From the NCBI GenBank assembly GCA_034437275.1, contig DAOTUD010000030.1, positions 1-16,357 of the forward strand: a DNA stretch of 16,357 nucleotides, read 5' to 3'. Of the stretch, positions 1-6,394 are shown one piece after another. The notes beneath the pieces were generated by a model. It was not told the DNA's origin, searched no databases, and saw only the letters and a list, made by a program, of their open reading frames with translations. The stretch's first letter is position 1. Every line of letters starts with the position of its first letter. The position numbers and the translations under genes were made by a program. Source of the DNA: TC-15 sp034437275. GTDB lineage: Bacteria; Chloroflexota; Anaerolineae; Aggregatilineales; Aggregatilineaceae.

Positions 1-50
1 AGGGACACCGCCCGCCAGGGCGGAGGGGTGAGGGCCAGCGGGTGAGGGCA
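1..50 (+). repeat. Family-A GC-rich interspersed repeat, right-hand part
   Basis: Bases 2-33 are identical to bases 16326-16357 in the same orientation, and bases 7-33 are identical to 13814-13840. The stretch contains a small palindrome, CCGCCC-GCCA-GGGCGG. The left part of the element lies outside the window. The copy continues into a second GGTGAGGG unit up to about base 48. No coding potential is seen. Confidence 0.8.
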
Positions 51-99
51 AAACTGGACAGTAACTTCTGCCGACCTGTACTAGTCTCGAACGTGATGG

Positions 100-723
100 T
101 TGGCGTTGACCACTAACCCGCCGCCCCCGAAGGCCCGCGCCCGGCCCGACCGGGTGATCGTCGGCATTTCCGGAGCCAGCGGCGTGATTTACGGTATCCG
201 GCTGCTGGAGACGCTGCACCGGGCGGGTGACATTGAGACCCACCTGGTGCTGTCCGACGCGGCCAAGATCACCATCACGCAGGAAACCGGCTGGCGCGTG
301 AGCGATGTGGCCGGGCTGGCGGACGTGGTTCACAAGCCGGGCAACGTCGGGGCCAGCATCGCCAGCGGCTCGTTCATCACGCGGGGGATGGTCGTGGCCC
401 CGTGCAGCATCAAGAGCCTGTCGGCCATTGCGCACAGCTACGCCAGCGACCTGCTGGCCCGCGCGGCGGATGTGCAGCTCAAGGAGGGCCGCCCGCTGGT
501 GCTGGTCGTGCGCGAGACGCCGCTGCACCTCGGCCATTTGCGGCTGATGGTGCAGGCTGCCGAGATCGGCGCGACGATTCTGCCGCCGGTGCCGGCCTTT
601 TACAGCCAGCCCCAGACCGTCGACGATATCATTAACGGCACGGTGGGGCGGATGCTGCTGCGGCTCGGCCTGGATAACGACTTATATTTTGAATGGCTAG
701 GACTGAAAGGTAATTTGTCGTGA
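100..723 (+). CDS. ubiX: UbiX-type flavin prenyltransferase
   Basis: Makes prenylated FMN by joining a dimethylallyl group to reduced FMN; prFMN is the cofactor of UbiD-family decarboxylases. Cytosolic flavoprotein, 207 aa, close to the usual length of about 190-210. Visible signatures, counted from the TTG start, are the flavin-binding GISGASG (22-28), the APCSIKSLSAIA segment (100-111) with its conserved Ser, RAADVQLKE (121-129) and the RETPLH motif (138-143) with the catalytic-region Arg-Glu. The start is uncertain. TTG at 100 follows an in-frame stop at 94-96 and gives a Pro/Ala-rich leader, whereas GTG at 154 would begin just before VGISGASG as in many family members. No strong ribosome binding site is seen for either. 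The stop overlaps the next gene by 4 nt (GTGA), implying co-translation. No ubiD is in the window. Family assignment is firm; the UbiD partner and pathway are unknown. Confidence 0.93.
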   Translation: MALTTNPPPPKARARPDRVIVGISGASGVIYGIRLLETLHRAGDIETHLVLSDAAKITITQETGWRVSDVAGLADVVHKPGNVGASIASGSFITRGMVVAPCSIKSLSAIAHSYASDLLARAADVQLKEGRPLVLVVRETPLHLGHLRLMVQAAEIGATILPPVPAFYSQPQTVDDIINGTVGRMLLRLGLDNDLYFEWLGLKGNLS

Positions 724-1208
724 AGACTGACGCGCCCCCCCTCCCGGACGATATGCGCCCGGTTTTGCAGGAATTTCTCGCGCAGCAGGCCACGTTGGCG
801 CTGGGCACCGTCGGCGACGAGGACGGGCGGCCCCAGGTCGCGCCGTTGTTTTTCGCCAGCGATGACGACTTCAACCTGTACTGGGTCTCCAGCCCGGACA
901 GCCGCCACAGCACCAACATCGCGGACTGGAACGATGTCGCCGCGGCGGTGTATTCCCCCACCTGGCAGTGGCAGCAGATCAAGGGCGTGCAGTTCGAAGG
1001 CGACGCGCTGCCTGTCGTCGACGACGACGAACGCGCGCACGCGCTGGCGCTCTACCGGGACAAGTTCCCGTTCGTCAACGATAAATTCGCTGCGCTGCTG
1101 GCTGACAGCGTGATCTACGTGCTGCGTCCGCGTTGGATGCGTTGGGTGGACAACGAACGGCGCTTCGGCTACAAGCAGGAGTTTTCGCTGGAGTCGTCCG
1201 CGGGGTGA
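720..1208 (+). CDS. Pyridoxamine-phosphate-oxidase-fold flavoprotein, YhbP/UPF0306-like
   Basis: A 162-aa protein of the FMN-binding split-barrel (PNPOx-like) superfamily. It most resembles the YhbP/UPF0306 group, whose reaction is not established. Features include an N-terminal helix followed by a TLALGTVGDEDGRPQVAPLFF strand pair, YWVSSPDSRHS (residues about 56-66), which fits the phosphate-contact region of the fold, IKGVQFEGDA (84-93), and the C-terminal RWMRWVDNERRFGYKQEF, closely like the end of YhbP proteins. The GTG start overlaps the ubiX stop, with AAAGG at 706-710 as ribosome binding site, 9 nt upstream. Pairing with a flavin-modifying enzyme suggests a shared flavin link, which is inference only. 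It could be a heme- or F420-related member of the fold, but the C-terminal motif favours UPF0306. Confidence 0.82.
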   Translation: MKTDAPPLPDDMRPVLQEFLAQQATLALGTVGDEDGRPQVAPLFFASDDDFNLYWVSSPDSRHSTNIADWNDVAAAVYSPTWQWQQIKGVQFEGDALPVVDDDERAHALALYRDKFPFVNDKFAALLADSVIYVLRPRWMRWVDNERRFGYKQEFSLESSAG

Positions 1209-1311
1209 CGGACCGCTGCCGCGCATCGTCGTGCCTGCCCGGCCACGCAGTGCATCAAAGGCTCGCTGCCCTAATACATCGCTTTATCCTTTTGTGACGC
1301 GAGGAGGAATT

Positions 1312-2562
1312 GTGGAAAGTACACTTGTCGTCCAGTTATTTTTGGCTATTGGATTAATTATCGCGGTGGCCCAGGTCGCCGGATCGGTGGCGCGCCAGGT
1401 AGGCCAGCCGCGCGTCTTCGGCGAACTGCTGGCCGGGGTGTTCCTGGGGCCAACCGTGCTCAACATGTTGGGCTGGGACACGTTCGCTGATCCGGAACTG
1501 TTGAAAAAGACGCTCGAAGAGCTGGCCGAACTCGGCGTGCTGTTTCTGATGTTTACCGTCGGGCTGGAGATCCACCTGCGCGAGTTGTTCTCGGTGGGCA
1601 AGGTCGCGCTGTGGGGCGGGATTTTGGGCGGCGCGCTGCCGGTGGCGATGGGGATGCCGGTCGTGCTGGCCTTCGACCACGACGTCGAAACCGCGCTGTT
1701 CGTCGGCGTGGTGCTGGCCGCGACCTCGGTCAGCATTTCGGCGCAAACGCTGCTGGAGTTGGGCGTGCTGCGCACGAAGGAAGGCATCGGCCTGCTGGCG
1801 ACAGCGGTCGTCGACGATATCCTGGCGATCCTGCTGCTGTCGGTGGTGATCGCCACGCTCGGCTCCGCGGAGAGCGCCTCGGCGGGCGAACTGATCTGGA
1901 TTTTCGTGCGGATGATGCTGTACCTGGTTGGGGCGCTGGCGGTGGCCTGGACGGTGCTGCCGCGCCTGTTCAACTGGCTGCATCGCAACCCGCAGTTTTC
2001 ATCCGGCACCGCGACATTTGCGTTGGTCGCTGCGCTGCTCTTCGGCTGGTCGGCGGAGGCGCTGGGCGGCATTGCAGCCATTACCGGGGCGTTTGTGGCC
2101 GGGATGGGCCTCAGCCAGACTACCGACAAAACCCGCCACCAGATCGAAGAAACCGTGCAGCACATCGCCTATTCGTTCCTGGTGCCGATCTTCTTCGTCA
2201 ATGTCGGGCTGCACTCCAACCTGCTGGACATCGGGGCCGAGATGCTGCCGATGGCCGCGCTGCTGGTGGTCGTGGCCGCGATCTCGAAGGTGGGCGGCAG
2301 CGGGATCGGCGCGAAGCTGGGCGGCTTCAGCAACGGCGAGGCGTTCCGGCTGGGCGTGTGCATGATCTCGCGCGGCGAGGTCGGGCTGATCATTGCCGCG
2401 CTGGGCCTGGCGAATGGGCTGCTGGATGCGGACCTGTTCGAGCCGGTCTTCCTGGTGATCCTGGTCACGACGGTTATGACGCCGCCGCTGGTGCGCTGGG
2501 TCTTCCACAAGCGCGACACTGAGACTGAACGCGAACAAGAAGCTGTAGCTGTAGAAGGGTGA
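1312..2562 (+). CDS. CPA2-family cation/proton antiporter (NapA/KefB-like membrane domain)
   Basis: Exchanges Na+ or K+ for protons across the inner membrane. The 416-aa protein is almost entirely membrane-spanning, with about 12-13 hydrophobic segments. CPA2 hallmarks, counted from GTG 1312, are VFGELLAGVFLGPTVL (35-50), ELGVLFLMFTVGLEI (73-87) and the ion-binding VVDDILAI (166-173) with Asp168-Asp169. A paired-Asp motif is typical of electrogenic Na+/H+ exchangers such as NapA. There is no C-terminal TrkA-N/RCK domain, and the protein ends in a short acidic tail. An in-frame GTG at 1231 would add 27 residues unlike the family. GTG 1312 is preferred because GAGGAGG lies just upstream (1301-1307, short 4-nt gap) and gives the usual hydrophobic N-terminus. 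The PII-like gene begins 7 nt after the stop and probably regulates this transporter. Confidence 0.92.
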   Translation: MESTLVVQLFLAIGLIIAVAQVAGSVARQVGQPRVFGELLAGVFLGPTVLNMLGWDTFADPELLKKTLEELAELGVLFLMFTVGLEIHLRELFSVGKVALWGGILGGALPVAMGMPVVLAFDHDVETALFVGVVLAATSVSISAQTLLELGVLRTKEGIGLLATAVVDDILAILLLSVVIATLGSAESASAGELIWIFVRMMLYLVGALAVAWTVLPRLFNWLHRNPQFSSGTATFALVAALLFGWSAEALGGIAAITGAFVAGMGLSQTTDKTRHQIEETVQHIAYSFLVPIFFVNVGLHSNLLDIGAEMLPMAALLVVVAAISKVGGSGIGAKLGGFSNGEAFRLGVCMISRGEVGLIIAALGLANGLLDADLFEPVFLVILVTTVMTPPLVRWVFHKRDTETEREQEAVAVEG

Positions 2563-2569
2563 GTGAACA

Positions 2570-2944
2570 ATGGCGAAAATGATAATCCTGATCACAACGC
2601 AAGTCGAAAACGGCATGAAAATCGCCGAAGCCTGGGAAGAAGCCGGCGCCTCGGGCGTGACGATCATCGAAAGCTACGGCCTGCACCGGCTGCGCGAGCG
2701 CGGTCGTTCGATGGAGCTGCCGCTGTTTGTCTCGCTGGCCAGCGTGCTGCGCCAGACCGAGCAGACCAACCAGACGATCCTCACCGTCGTCGAGGAGGAC
2801 CTCGTCGAGCAGATCGTCGACGCCGCGTGCGAGATCATCGGCGACATCAACAATCCGGACAGCGGGATCGCGTTCGTGCTGGACGTGGAGCGAACCTTCG
2901 GGCTTAACAAGTTCAAGAAGCAGGAACAGCAAGAGGACGAGTAG
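2570..2944 (+). CDS. PII-like (GlnB-fold) small signalling protein
   Basis: A 124-aa cytosolic protein with the beta-alpha-beta pattern of the PII/GlnB superfamily: strand MIILITT (4-10), helix to AWEEAGASGVTIIESYGL (21-38), a charged segment where the T-loop would be (RLRERGRSMELPLF, 40-53), LTVVEEDLVEQIVDAACEIIG (71-91) as the second beta-alpha unit, and IAFVLDVERTFGL (100-112) as the last strand. The canonical PII T-loop tyrosine region is not recognisable, so it belongs to the wider PII-like group rather than GlnB/GlnK proper. PII-like proteins often bind adenine nucleotides and control a transporter encoded next door. Here the neighbour 7 nt upstream is a CPA2 antiporter. AAGGG at 2556-2560 can serve as ribosome binding site. 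The Glu/Asp/Lys-rich C-terminus looks disordered. Ligand and partner are inferred. Confidence 0.72.
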   Translation: MAKMIILITTQVENGMKIAEAWEEAGASGVTIIESYGLHRLRERGRSMELPLFVSLASVLRQTEQTNQTILTVVEEDLVEQIVDAACEIIGDINNPDSGIAFVLDVERTFGLNKFKKQEQQEDE

Positions 2945-2983
2945 CCAGCCCGCCGGTTTTATGGTCTTCCAACGGGGGTTTGC

Positions 2984-2989
2984 TATGAT
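2984..2989 (+). promoter_or_regulatory. Possible -10 element of the 3033 pseudogene
   Basis: TATGAT matches the sigma-70 -10 consensus at five of six bases and lies 49 nt before the ATG. No good -35 hexamer is present at the usual spacing, so support is weak. Confidence 0.3.
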
Positions 2990-3032
2990 CTGAATACTTG
3001 CAAGCGAATGACCCCAGGAGGTACAGATCATT

Positions 3033-3382
3033 ATGGCTACGCCGGTGATTGGCGTATTTGACAGCGAAAAAGACTGAGCCAAAGCTATCGGAACGTTGGA
3101 AAATTTCGACTTAGACGAGGGTGCGATCAAGCTGGTGGGCGAAGAAGGTAGTTTCGACGAATACGATATCGCGGTCCCGATTGCCATCCCGAAGACGCAC
3201 ACGCCGCCCAGCCGTCGCTGCCGGTGAACCCGGTCGCCACGACGAACGCGACGCCCGAAGCCCGCCGCAGCGAGCTTGAGGTCCTGCTGCCGAATCACGG
3301 CGTCCCGCAGAACGCAACGCCGTTCTTCGCCGAGGCGGTGCGCAACGGTGCACGCCTGCTGCTGGTCGATGCAGTGGATTAA
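3033..3382 (+). pseudogene. Broken YflT/general-stress-protein-17M-like gene
   Basis: A good ribosome binding site (CAGGAGGT, 3015-3022) precedes ATG 3033. The frame reads MATPVIGVFDSEKD, then an in-frame TGA at 3075-3077, then AKAIGTLENFDLDEGAIKLV and on to a stop at 3225. The other half of the protein continues in the -1 frame from about 3194 to TAA at 3380-3382, with ELEVLLPNHGVPQ followed by FFAEAVRNGARLLLV. Together these form one protein of about 116 aa. Its order is that of YflT-domain stress proteins: a VIGVFDsekdA start, an alternating middle, and a C-terminal glycine-containing loop, FFAEAVRnGa, then a hydrophobic strand. One nonsense codon plus one frameshift mean that it is decayed or that the read contains errors. 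Family identification rests on pattern memory and is moderate. Confidence 0.72.
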
Positions 3383-3398
3383 CCTGACACATGGCGCA

Positions 3399-3428
3399 TT
3401 GACAGCCGAACCGTATCACGGGTACGAT
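3399..3428 (+). promoter_or_regulatory. Candidate sigma-70-like promoter for the GT2-TlpA/EamA unit
   Basis: A perfect TTGACA (3399-3404) is followed after 18 bp by TACGAT (3423-3428, four of six consensus bases). It lies 48 nt upstream of ATG 3476. The -10 overlaps the left arm of an inverted repeat (3420-3448), so the two readings compete. Confidence 0.4.
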
Positions 3429-3448
3429 CTTCCACCGGAATCGTACCC
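3420..3448 (+). terminator. Hairpin GGGTACGAT/ATCGTACCC, terminator or operator
   Basis: A perfect 9-bp inverted repeat (3420-3428 and 3440-3448) has an 11-nt loop that can add a 3-bp inner stem. It is followed by only TTT, then GTG. It sits 37 nt after the stop of the stress-protein pseudogene, as a terminator would. The short T-run and overlap with a possible promoter leave an operator role open. Confidence 0.42.
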
Positions 3449-3475
3449 TTTGTGCTGCACAGGACGACATATCCT

Positions 3476-4783
3476 ATGGACGAACACACACCCCGCATCC
3501 TGACGCTGATCCCCGCCTACAACGAAGCGGAACGGATCAGCGCCGTGATCGCTGGCGCGCGGGCGCATGGGCCAGTGCTGGTCGTAGACGACGGCTCCCA
3601 CGACGATACCGCCGCCCGCGCCGAGGCCGCTGGGGCCGACGTGCTGCGCCAGGCCCCCAACCAGGGCAAGGGCGCGGCGCTGCGGGCCGGATTTCGCTGG
3701 GCGCTGGAGGCCGGGTACGACGCGGTGATCACGCTCGACGCGGACGGGCAGCACGACCCGGACGAAATCCCGGACTTTATCGCCGCCTATGCCGGGGGAC
3801 AGCCCGATCTGGTCATCGGCGCGCGGGACTTTGGACAGATGCCGCCGGTGCGCCGCGTCTCGAACACGCTCGGGCGGGTGCTGTTCTCGTGGGCGCTCGG
3901 CCAGCCGGTCCGCGACAACCAATCCGGCTACCGGTTGATCAGCCGCCGCCTGATGCAGGCCATGCTGGACAGCGCCGAAGCCGGCTTCGAGTTCGAGGTC
4001 GAGATGATCGTGATCGCGGTGCAGCAGGGCTACGGGCTGGCCTGGGTGCCGATCCGCACGATTTACGCCGGGGAGAGCAGCCACATCCGGCCCTGGCAGC
4101 ACCTGACAAACTTCCTGCGCGTGGTGTGGCGCACCCGGCGCGCGCTGCACCACCCCGTCCTGCCGCTGCATTGGCTGCCGCTGCTGCTGCTCCCGCTGAT
4201 CGGCGTGTTGGGGGCGCTGCTGCTGGTGCTGAACACCGGCGGCGACGACGGCTCCGGGGACGCCAACGCTTACCCGTCGCCGCCGCCCGTCCGCGTGACG
4301 CCGGTGCCGACCGTGCCGGACCGGATCGCCGGGCTGCCGCCGCAGGCCTACGAGATCGGCGAACCGGTTCCCGCTGCGACGCTGTCCTTGCTCGATGGGG
4401 GGACGGTCGCGCTGGATGAACTGGCGGGCGAGGTGGTGTTCTTGAACATCTGGGCGACGTGGTGCGAGCCGTGCCAGGAGGAGATGCCCGCGCTCCAGGC
4501 GCTGCACGAGGCGGGCGCGGCCCACGTCATCGCGCTGACCGACCCGACCCTGGCCCAGGACGAAACCGAGATCCGCACGTTTGTGGATGATCTCGCGCTG
4601 TCGTTGCCGGTGGCGCTCTCAACAGATGCAGCGCTGTACCGCCAGCTTTACGCCGGGCTGCCGTTCGACGGGGTGATCCCGGTCACGTTCATCATCGACC
4701 GCGCCGGGGTGATCCGCTACGCCCATCCCAGCGTGCTGCACCCGGATGATATCGACGCTTACCTGACCGCAGTGGAAGGATAA
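3476..4783 (+). CDS. Fusion protein: GT2 glycosyltransferase + membrane helix + TlpA-like thioredoxin domain
   Basis: A 435-aa protein in one open frame. Residues about 7-225 are a family-2 glycosyltransferase of the DPM1/polyprenyl-phosphate glycosyltransferase type: LIPAYNEAERI (11-21), VVDDGSHDDT (36-45), GKGAALRAGF (64-73), the metal/nucleotide-sugar DADGQHDPDEI (88-98) and NQSGYRLISR (148-157). Residues 232-252 are one strongly hydrophobic helix, followed by a Pro-rich linker (260-288). Residues about 290-435 are a TlpA/ResA-like thiol-disulfide domain with NIWATWCEPCQEEMP (324-338; active site C330 and C333), cis-Pro402 in GVIPVTF, and FIIDRAGVIRYAH. Expected topology is a cytosolic sugar transferase joined to an extracytoplasmic thioredoxin. 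The start is ATG 3476, not an upstream TTG at 3452; AGGA at 3461 is the likely ribosome binding site. The EamA gene follows after 5 nt. Both domain calls are firm; why they are fused is unknown. Confidence 0.9.
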   Translation: MDEHTPRILTLIPAYNEAERISAVIAGARAHGPVLVVDDGSHDDTAARAEAAGADVLRQAPNQGKGAALRAGFRWALEAGYDAVITLDADGQHDPDEIPDFIAAYAGGQPDLVIGARDFGQMPPVRRVSNTLGRVLFSWALGQPVRDNQSGYRLISRRLMQAMLDSAEAGFEFEVEMIVIAVQQGYGLAWVPIRTIYAGESSHIRPWQHLTNFLRVVWRTRRALHHPVLPLHWLPLLLLPLIGVLGALLLVLNTGGDDGSGDANAYPSPPPVRVTPVPTVPDRIAGLPPQAYEIGEPVPAATLSLLDGGTVALDELAGEVVFLNIWATWCEPCQEEMPALQALHEAGAAHVIALTDPTLAQDETEIRTFVDDLALSLPVALSTDAALYRQLYAGLPFDGVIPVTFIIDRAGVIRYAHPSVLHPDDIDAYLTAVEG

Positions 4784-4788
4784 CCTGC

Positions 4789-5619
4789 ATGGCTGCCATA
4801 CTGTTCGGACTGGCTTCGGCCCTGTCGTGGGGGGCGGGGGATTTCAGCGGCGGGCTGGCCACGCGCCGCACCAGCGTGTTTGGCGTGATCGCGCTGATGC
4901 ACGCGGTGGGGTTGGGGCTGGTGATCGCGCTGGCGCTGGCGCTGGGGAATCCACTCCCCAGCTGGCAGGACGCCGCCTGGGGCGCGGCGGGCGGGCTGGC
5001 CGGGGCGGTTGGGCTGGCGTCGCTGTACCGTGCGCTGGCCCAGGGCCAGATGGGCATCGCTGCCCCGTTGACCGCCGTGCTGGCCACCACGATTCCGGTC
5101 GTGTTCAGTCTGTGGGCGGAGGGATTGCCCGAGCTATGGCAGATCGCCGGGTTCAGCCTGGGCCTGCTGAGCATCTGGATCATCTCGCGCGGGGAATCCG
5201 GCGCGCGCTGGAACCGAAACGTGGCGGGCCTGATCCTGTTGGGCGGGCTGGGCTTTGGCAGCTTTGCGATCATGATCGACCAGATCAGCGCCGACGCGGT
5301 GCTGTGGCCGCTGGCGACCGCGCGTATCGCGTCGATTGCGCTGATGCTAATGCTGGCCCACGCCACGCGCCAGCTTGTGCCCCCCGCGCGCGACCAGTTG
5401 AACCTGATCGCGCTGGCCGGAGTGCTGGATATGGGCGGCAACGCCTTCTTCCTGCTGGCGACACAGGCCGGGCGGCTGGACGTGGCGGCGGTGCTGTCGT
5501 CACTGTACCCGGCGGTGACGGTCATCCTGGCGCGCGTGCTGCTCCACGAGCGCATCTCTCGCCGCCAGACGGTCGGGATCGGCGCGGCGCTGGCCGCCAT
5601 CCCGCTGATCGCGCTGTGA
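4789..5619 (+). CDS. EamA/DMT-superfamily transporter
   Basis: A 276-aa inner-membrane protein with ten predicted hydrophobic segments arranged as two EamA repeats (roughly residues 1-133 and 145-275), the usual length for the drug/metabolite transporter superfamily. Typical features are FGLASALSWGAGDFSGGLA at the N-terminus, ASLYRALAQGQMGIAAPLTA near the end of the first repeat (about 75-94), and VAAVLSSLYPAVTVILARVLLHERISRRQ near the end of the second. Substrate cannot be read from the sequence; relatives export amino acids, sugars or other metabolites. ATG 4789 follows GGAAGGA (4774-4780) at 8 nt, and the gap from the upstream fusion gene is 5 nt, so the pair is very likely one operon. A role for it in glycan precursor movement is only a guess from context. 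Confidence 0.9.
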   Translation: MAAILFGLASALSWGAGDFSGGLATRRTSVFGVIALMHAVGLGLVIALALALGNPLPSWQDAAWGAAGGLAGAVGLASLYRALAQGQMGIAAPLTAVLATTIPVVFSLWAEGLPELWQIAGFSLGLLSIWIISRGESGARWNRNVAGLILLGGLGFGSFAIMIDQISADAVLWPLATARIASIALMLMLAHATRQLVPPARDQLNLIALAGVLDMGGNAFFLLATQAGRLDVAAVLSSLYPAVTVILARVLLHERISRRQTVGIGAALAAIPLIAL

Positions 5620-5625
5620 GGCCAA

Positions 5626-5650
5626 CTCGCCGCTTTTCTAAACCGGCGAG
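5626..5650 (+). terminator. Weak terminator-like hairpin after the EamA gene
   Basis: CTCGCCG (5626-5632) and CGGCGAG (5644-5650) form a 7-bp stem with an 11-nt loop, starting 6 nt after the stop codon. No T-run follows directly, so intrinsic termination is uncertain. Confidence 0.33.
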
Positions 5651-5694
5651 CAGCGGGATTTGTCTTGAAATTTCCTTACCACCAAAACTCACGC

Positions 5695-5723
5695 TTGACA
5701 TTCTGATCACCCCTTGCTAGAAT
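5695..5723 (+). promoter_or_regulatory. Strong sigma-70-like promoter of the zur gene
   Basis: TTGACA (5695-5700) is a perfect -35. TAGAAT (5718-5723) is a five-of-six -10, and the spacer is exactly 17 bp. Transcription would begin near 5730, leaving a leader of about 45 nt before ATG 5775. It is the best promoter in the window. Confidence 0.75.
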
Positions 5724-5730
5724 CTCGTAC

Positions 5731-5758
5731 TGAAAAAGCTTTTCATTTATAGTGAAAA
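5731..5758. promoter_or_regulatory. TGAAAA-type inverted repeats, candidate Zur operator
   Basis: TGAAAA (5731-5736), TTTTCA (5740-5745) and TGAAAA (5753-5758) alternate in orientation, giving two overlapping inverted repeats with spacers of 3 and 7 bp. They lie at the expected transcription start of a Fur/Zur-family gene, a common position for metal-dependent autorepression. The motif is not a textbook Zur box, so the regulator assignment is inference. Confidence 0.48.
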
Positions 5759-5774
5759 GGTTTACCACTTAGCA

Positions 5775-6221
5775 ATGCCAGACACACTCACCCAACTGGC
5801 CGAGCAGTTCCGCGAACACGGGCACAAGCTCACCCAGCCGCGCCGCACGATCCTGCGCGTGCTGGTGGCGGCACCGAAGCCGCTGTCCCCGGCGGAAATC
5901 CAGGCCGAAGGCCAGCGTTACTACGCGGACCTGGGGCTGGTGACGGTCTACCGCACCATCGAACTGATGGAAGCCCTGGGCGTTGCGCGCTCGGTCCACC
6001 TGGCCGACGGCTGTCACGGCTACGCGCTCGCCACGCCGGGCCACACGCATCACGTCGTGTGCGAACGCTGTCACGCCACCGTCGAGATTTTCGGCTGCGC
6101 GCTGGGCGACTTCCTGGAGTCGGTGGCGGAGCGCACCGGCTACCAGATCACCGGGCATTGGCTGGAGATTTCCGGCCTGTGCCCCGCCTGCCAGCAAGCA
6201 ATCGATCATGAAACCGAATAG
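5775..6221 (+). CDS. zur: Fur-family transcriptional regulator, probably Zur
   Basis: A 148-aa metal-dependent repressor. The N-terminal winged helix includes LTQPRRTILRVL (19-30) and the recognition-helix region LVTVYRTIELMEALG (55-69). The C-terminal dimerisation and metal domain has GHTHHVVCERC (89-99) and GLCPACQ (134-140). The four Cys (96, 99, 136, 139) form the structural zinc site of the family, and His90, His92 and His93 lie in the regulatory metal region. The gene sits directly upstream of a znuA-znuC-znuB uptake system, which makes zinc the likely signal and znu the likely target. ATG 5775 has only a weak upstream AAGG (5757-5760), so translation may be modest. Family is certain; Zur rather than Fur, Mur or PerR rests on the neighbours. 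Confidence 0.88.
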   Translation: MPDTLTQLAEQFREHGHKLTQPRRTILRVLVAAPKPLSPAEIQAEGQRYYADLGLVTVYRTIELMEALGVARSVHLADGCHGYALATPGHTHHVVCERCHATVEIFGCALGDFLESVAERTGYQITGHWLEISGLCPACQQAIDHETE

Positions 6222-6225
6222 AGGC

Positions 6226-6358
6226 GTAATGCCAGATATCCTGGAAGATTTACCCCTCCCTAAATCCCTCCCCGTAAACGGAGAGGGACTTGCGCCCCCC
6301 CCTTTCTCCGCGTGCGGGGAGGGGGCCAGGGGGGAGGAAACTAGCATACTAGCATAAG
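6226..6358 (-). repeat. Family-B palindromic interspersed repeat, copy 1
   Basis: A 133-bp MITE-like element between zur and znuA. Its ends are GTAATGCCAG and CTAGCATAAG, an imperfect 10-bp terminal inverted repeat, and the CTAGCATA unit is duplicated at the right end. Inside are two GC-rich hairpins, one around CCCCGTAAACGG and one around CTCCGCGTGCGGGG. It is the reverse complement of copies 2 and 3, sharing the core TTTACCCCTCCCTAAATCCC. No transposase is encoded. It separates the zur promoter region from znuA and may alter readthrough. Confidence 0.82.
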
Positions 6359-6394
6359 GTCCGAATAGCATTCACAATATAAGGAGAACTTCGC

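Noticed and set aside
55..84. Promoter TGGACA-18-TACTAG before ubiX
   Set aside because: The -10 matches only three of six consensus bases; not strong enough to list.
1231..1311. Upstream GTG start for the antiporter
   Set aside because: The added 27 residues are polar and unlike the family, and a ribosome binding site stands before GTG 1312 instead.
3075..3077. Selenocysteine codon in the stress-protein gene
   Set aside because: A second frameshift lesion exists downstream, no bacterial SECIS-like stem was evident after the TGA, and the family does not carry selenocysteine.
4692..5600. Long minus-strand frame of 302 codons opposite the EamA gene
   Set aside because: It mirrors a clear transporter gene, has low-complexity Ser/Ala/Pro composition, and shows no family motif or ribosome binding site; typical of high-GC antisense frames.
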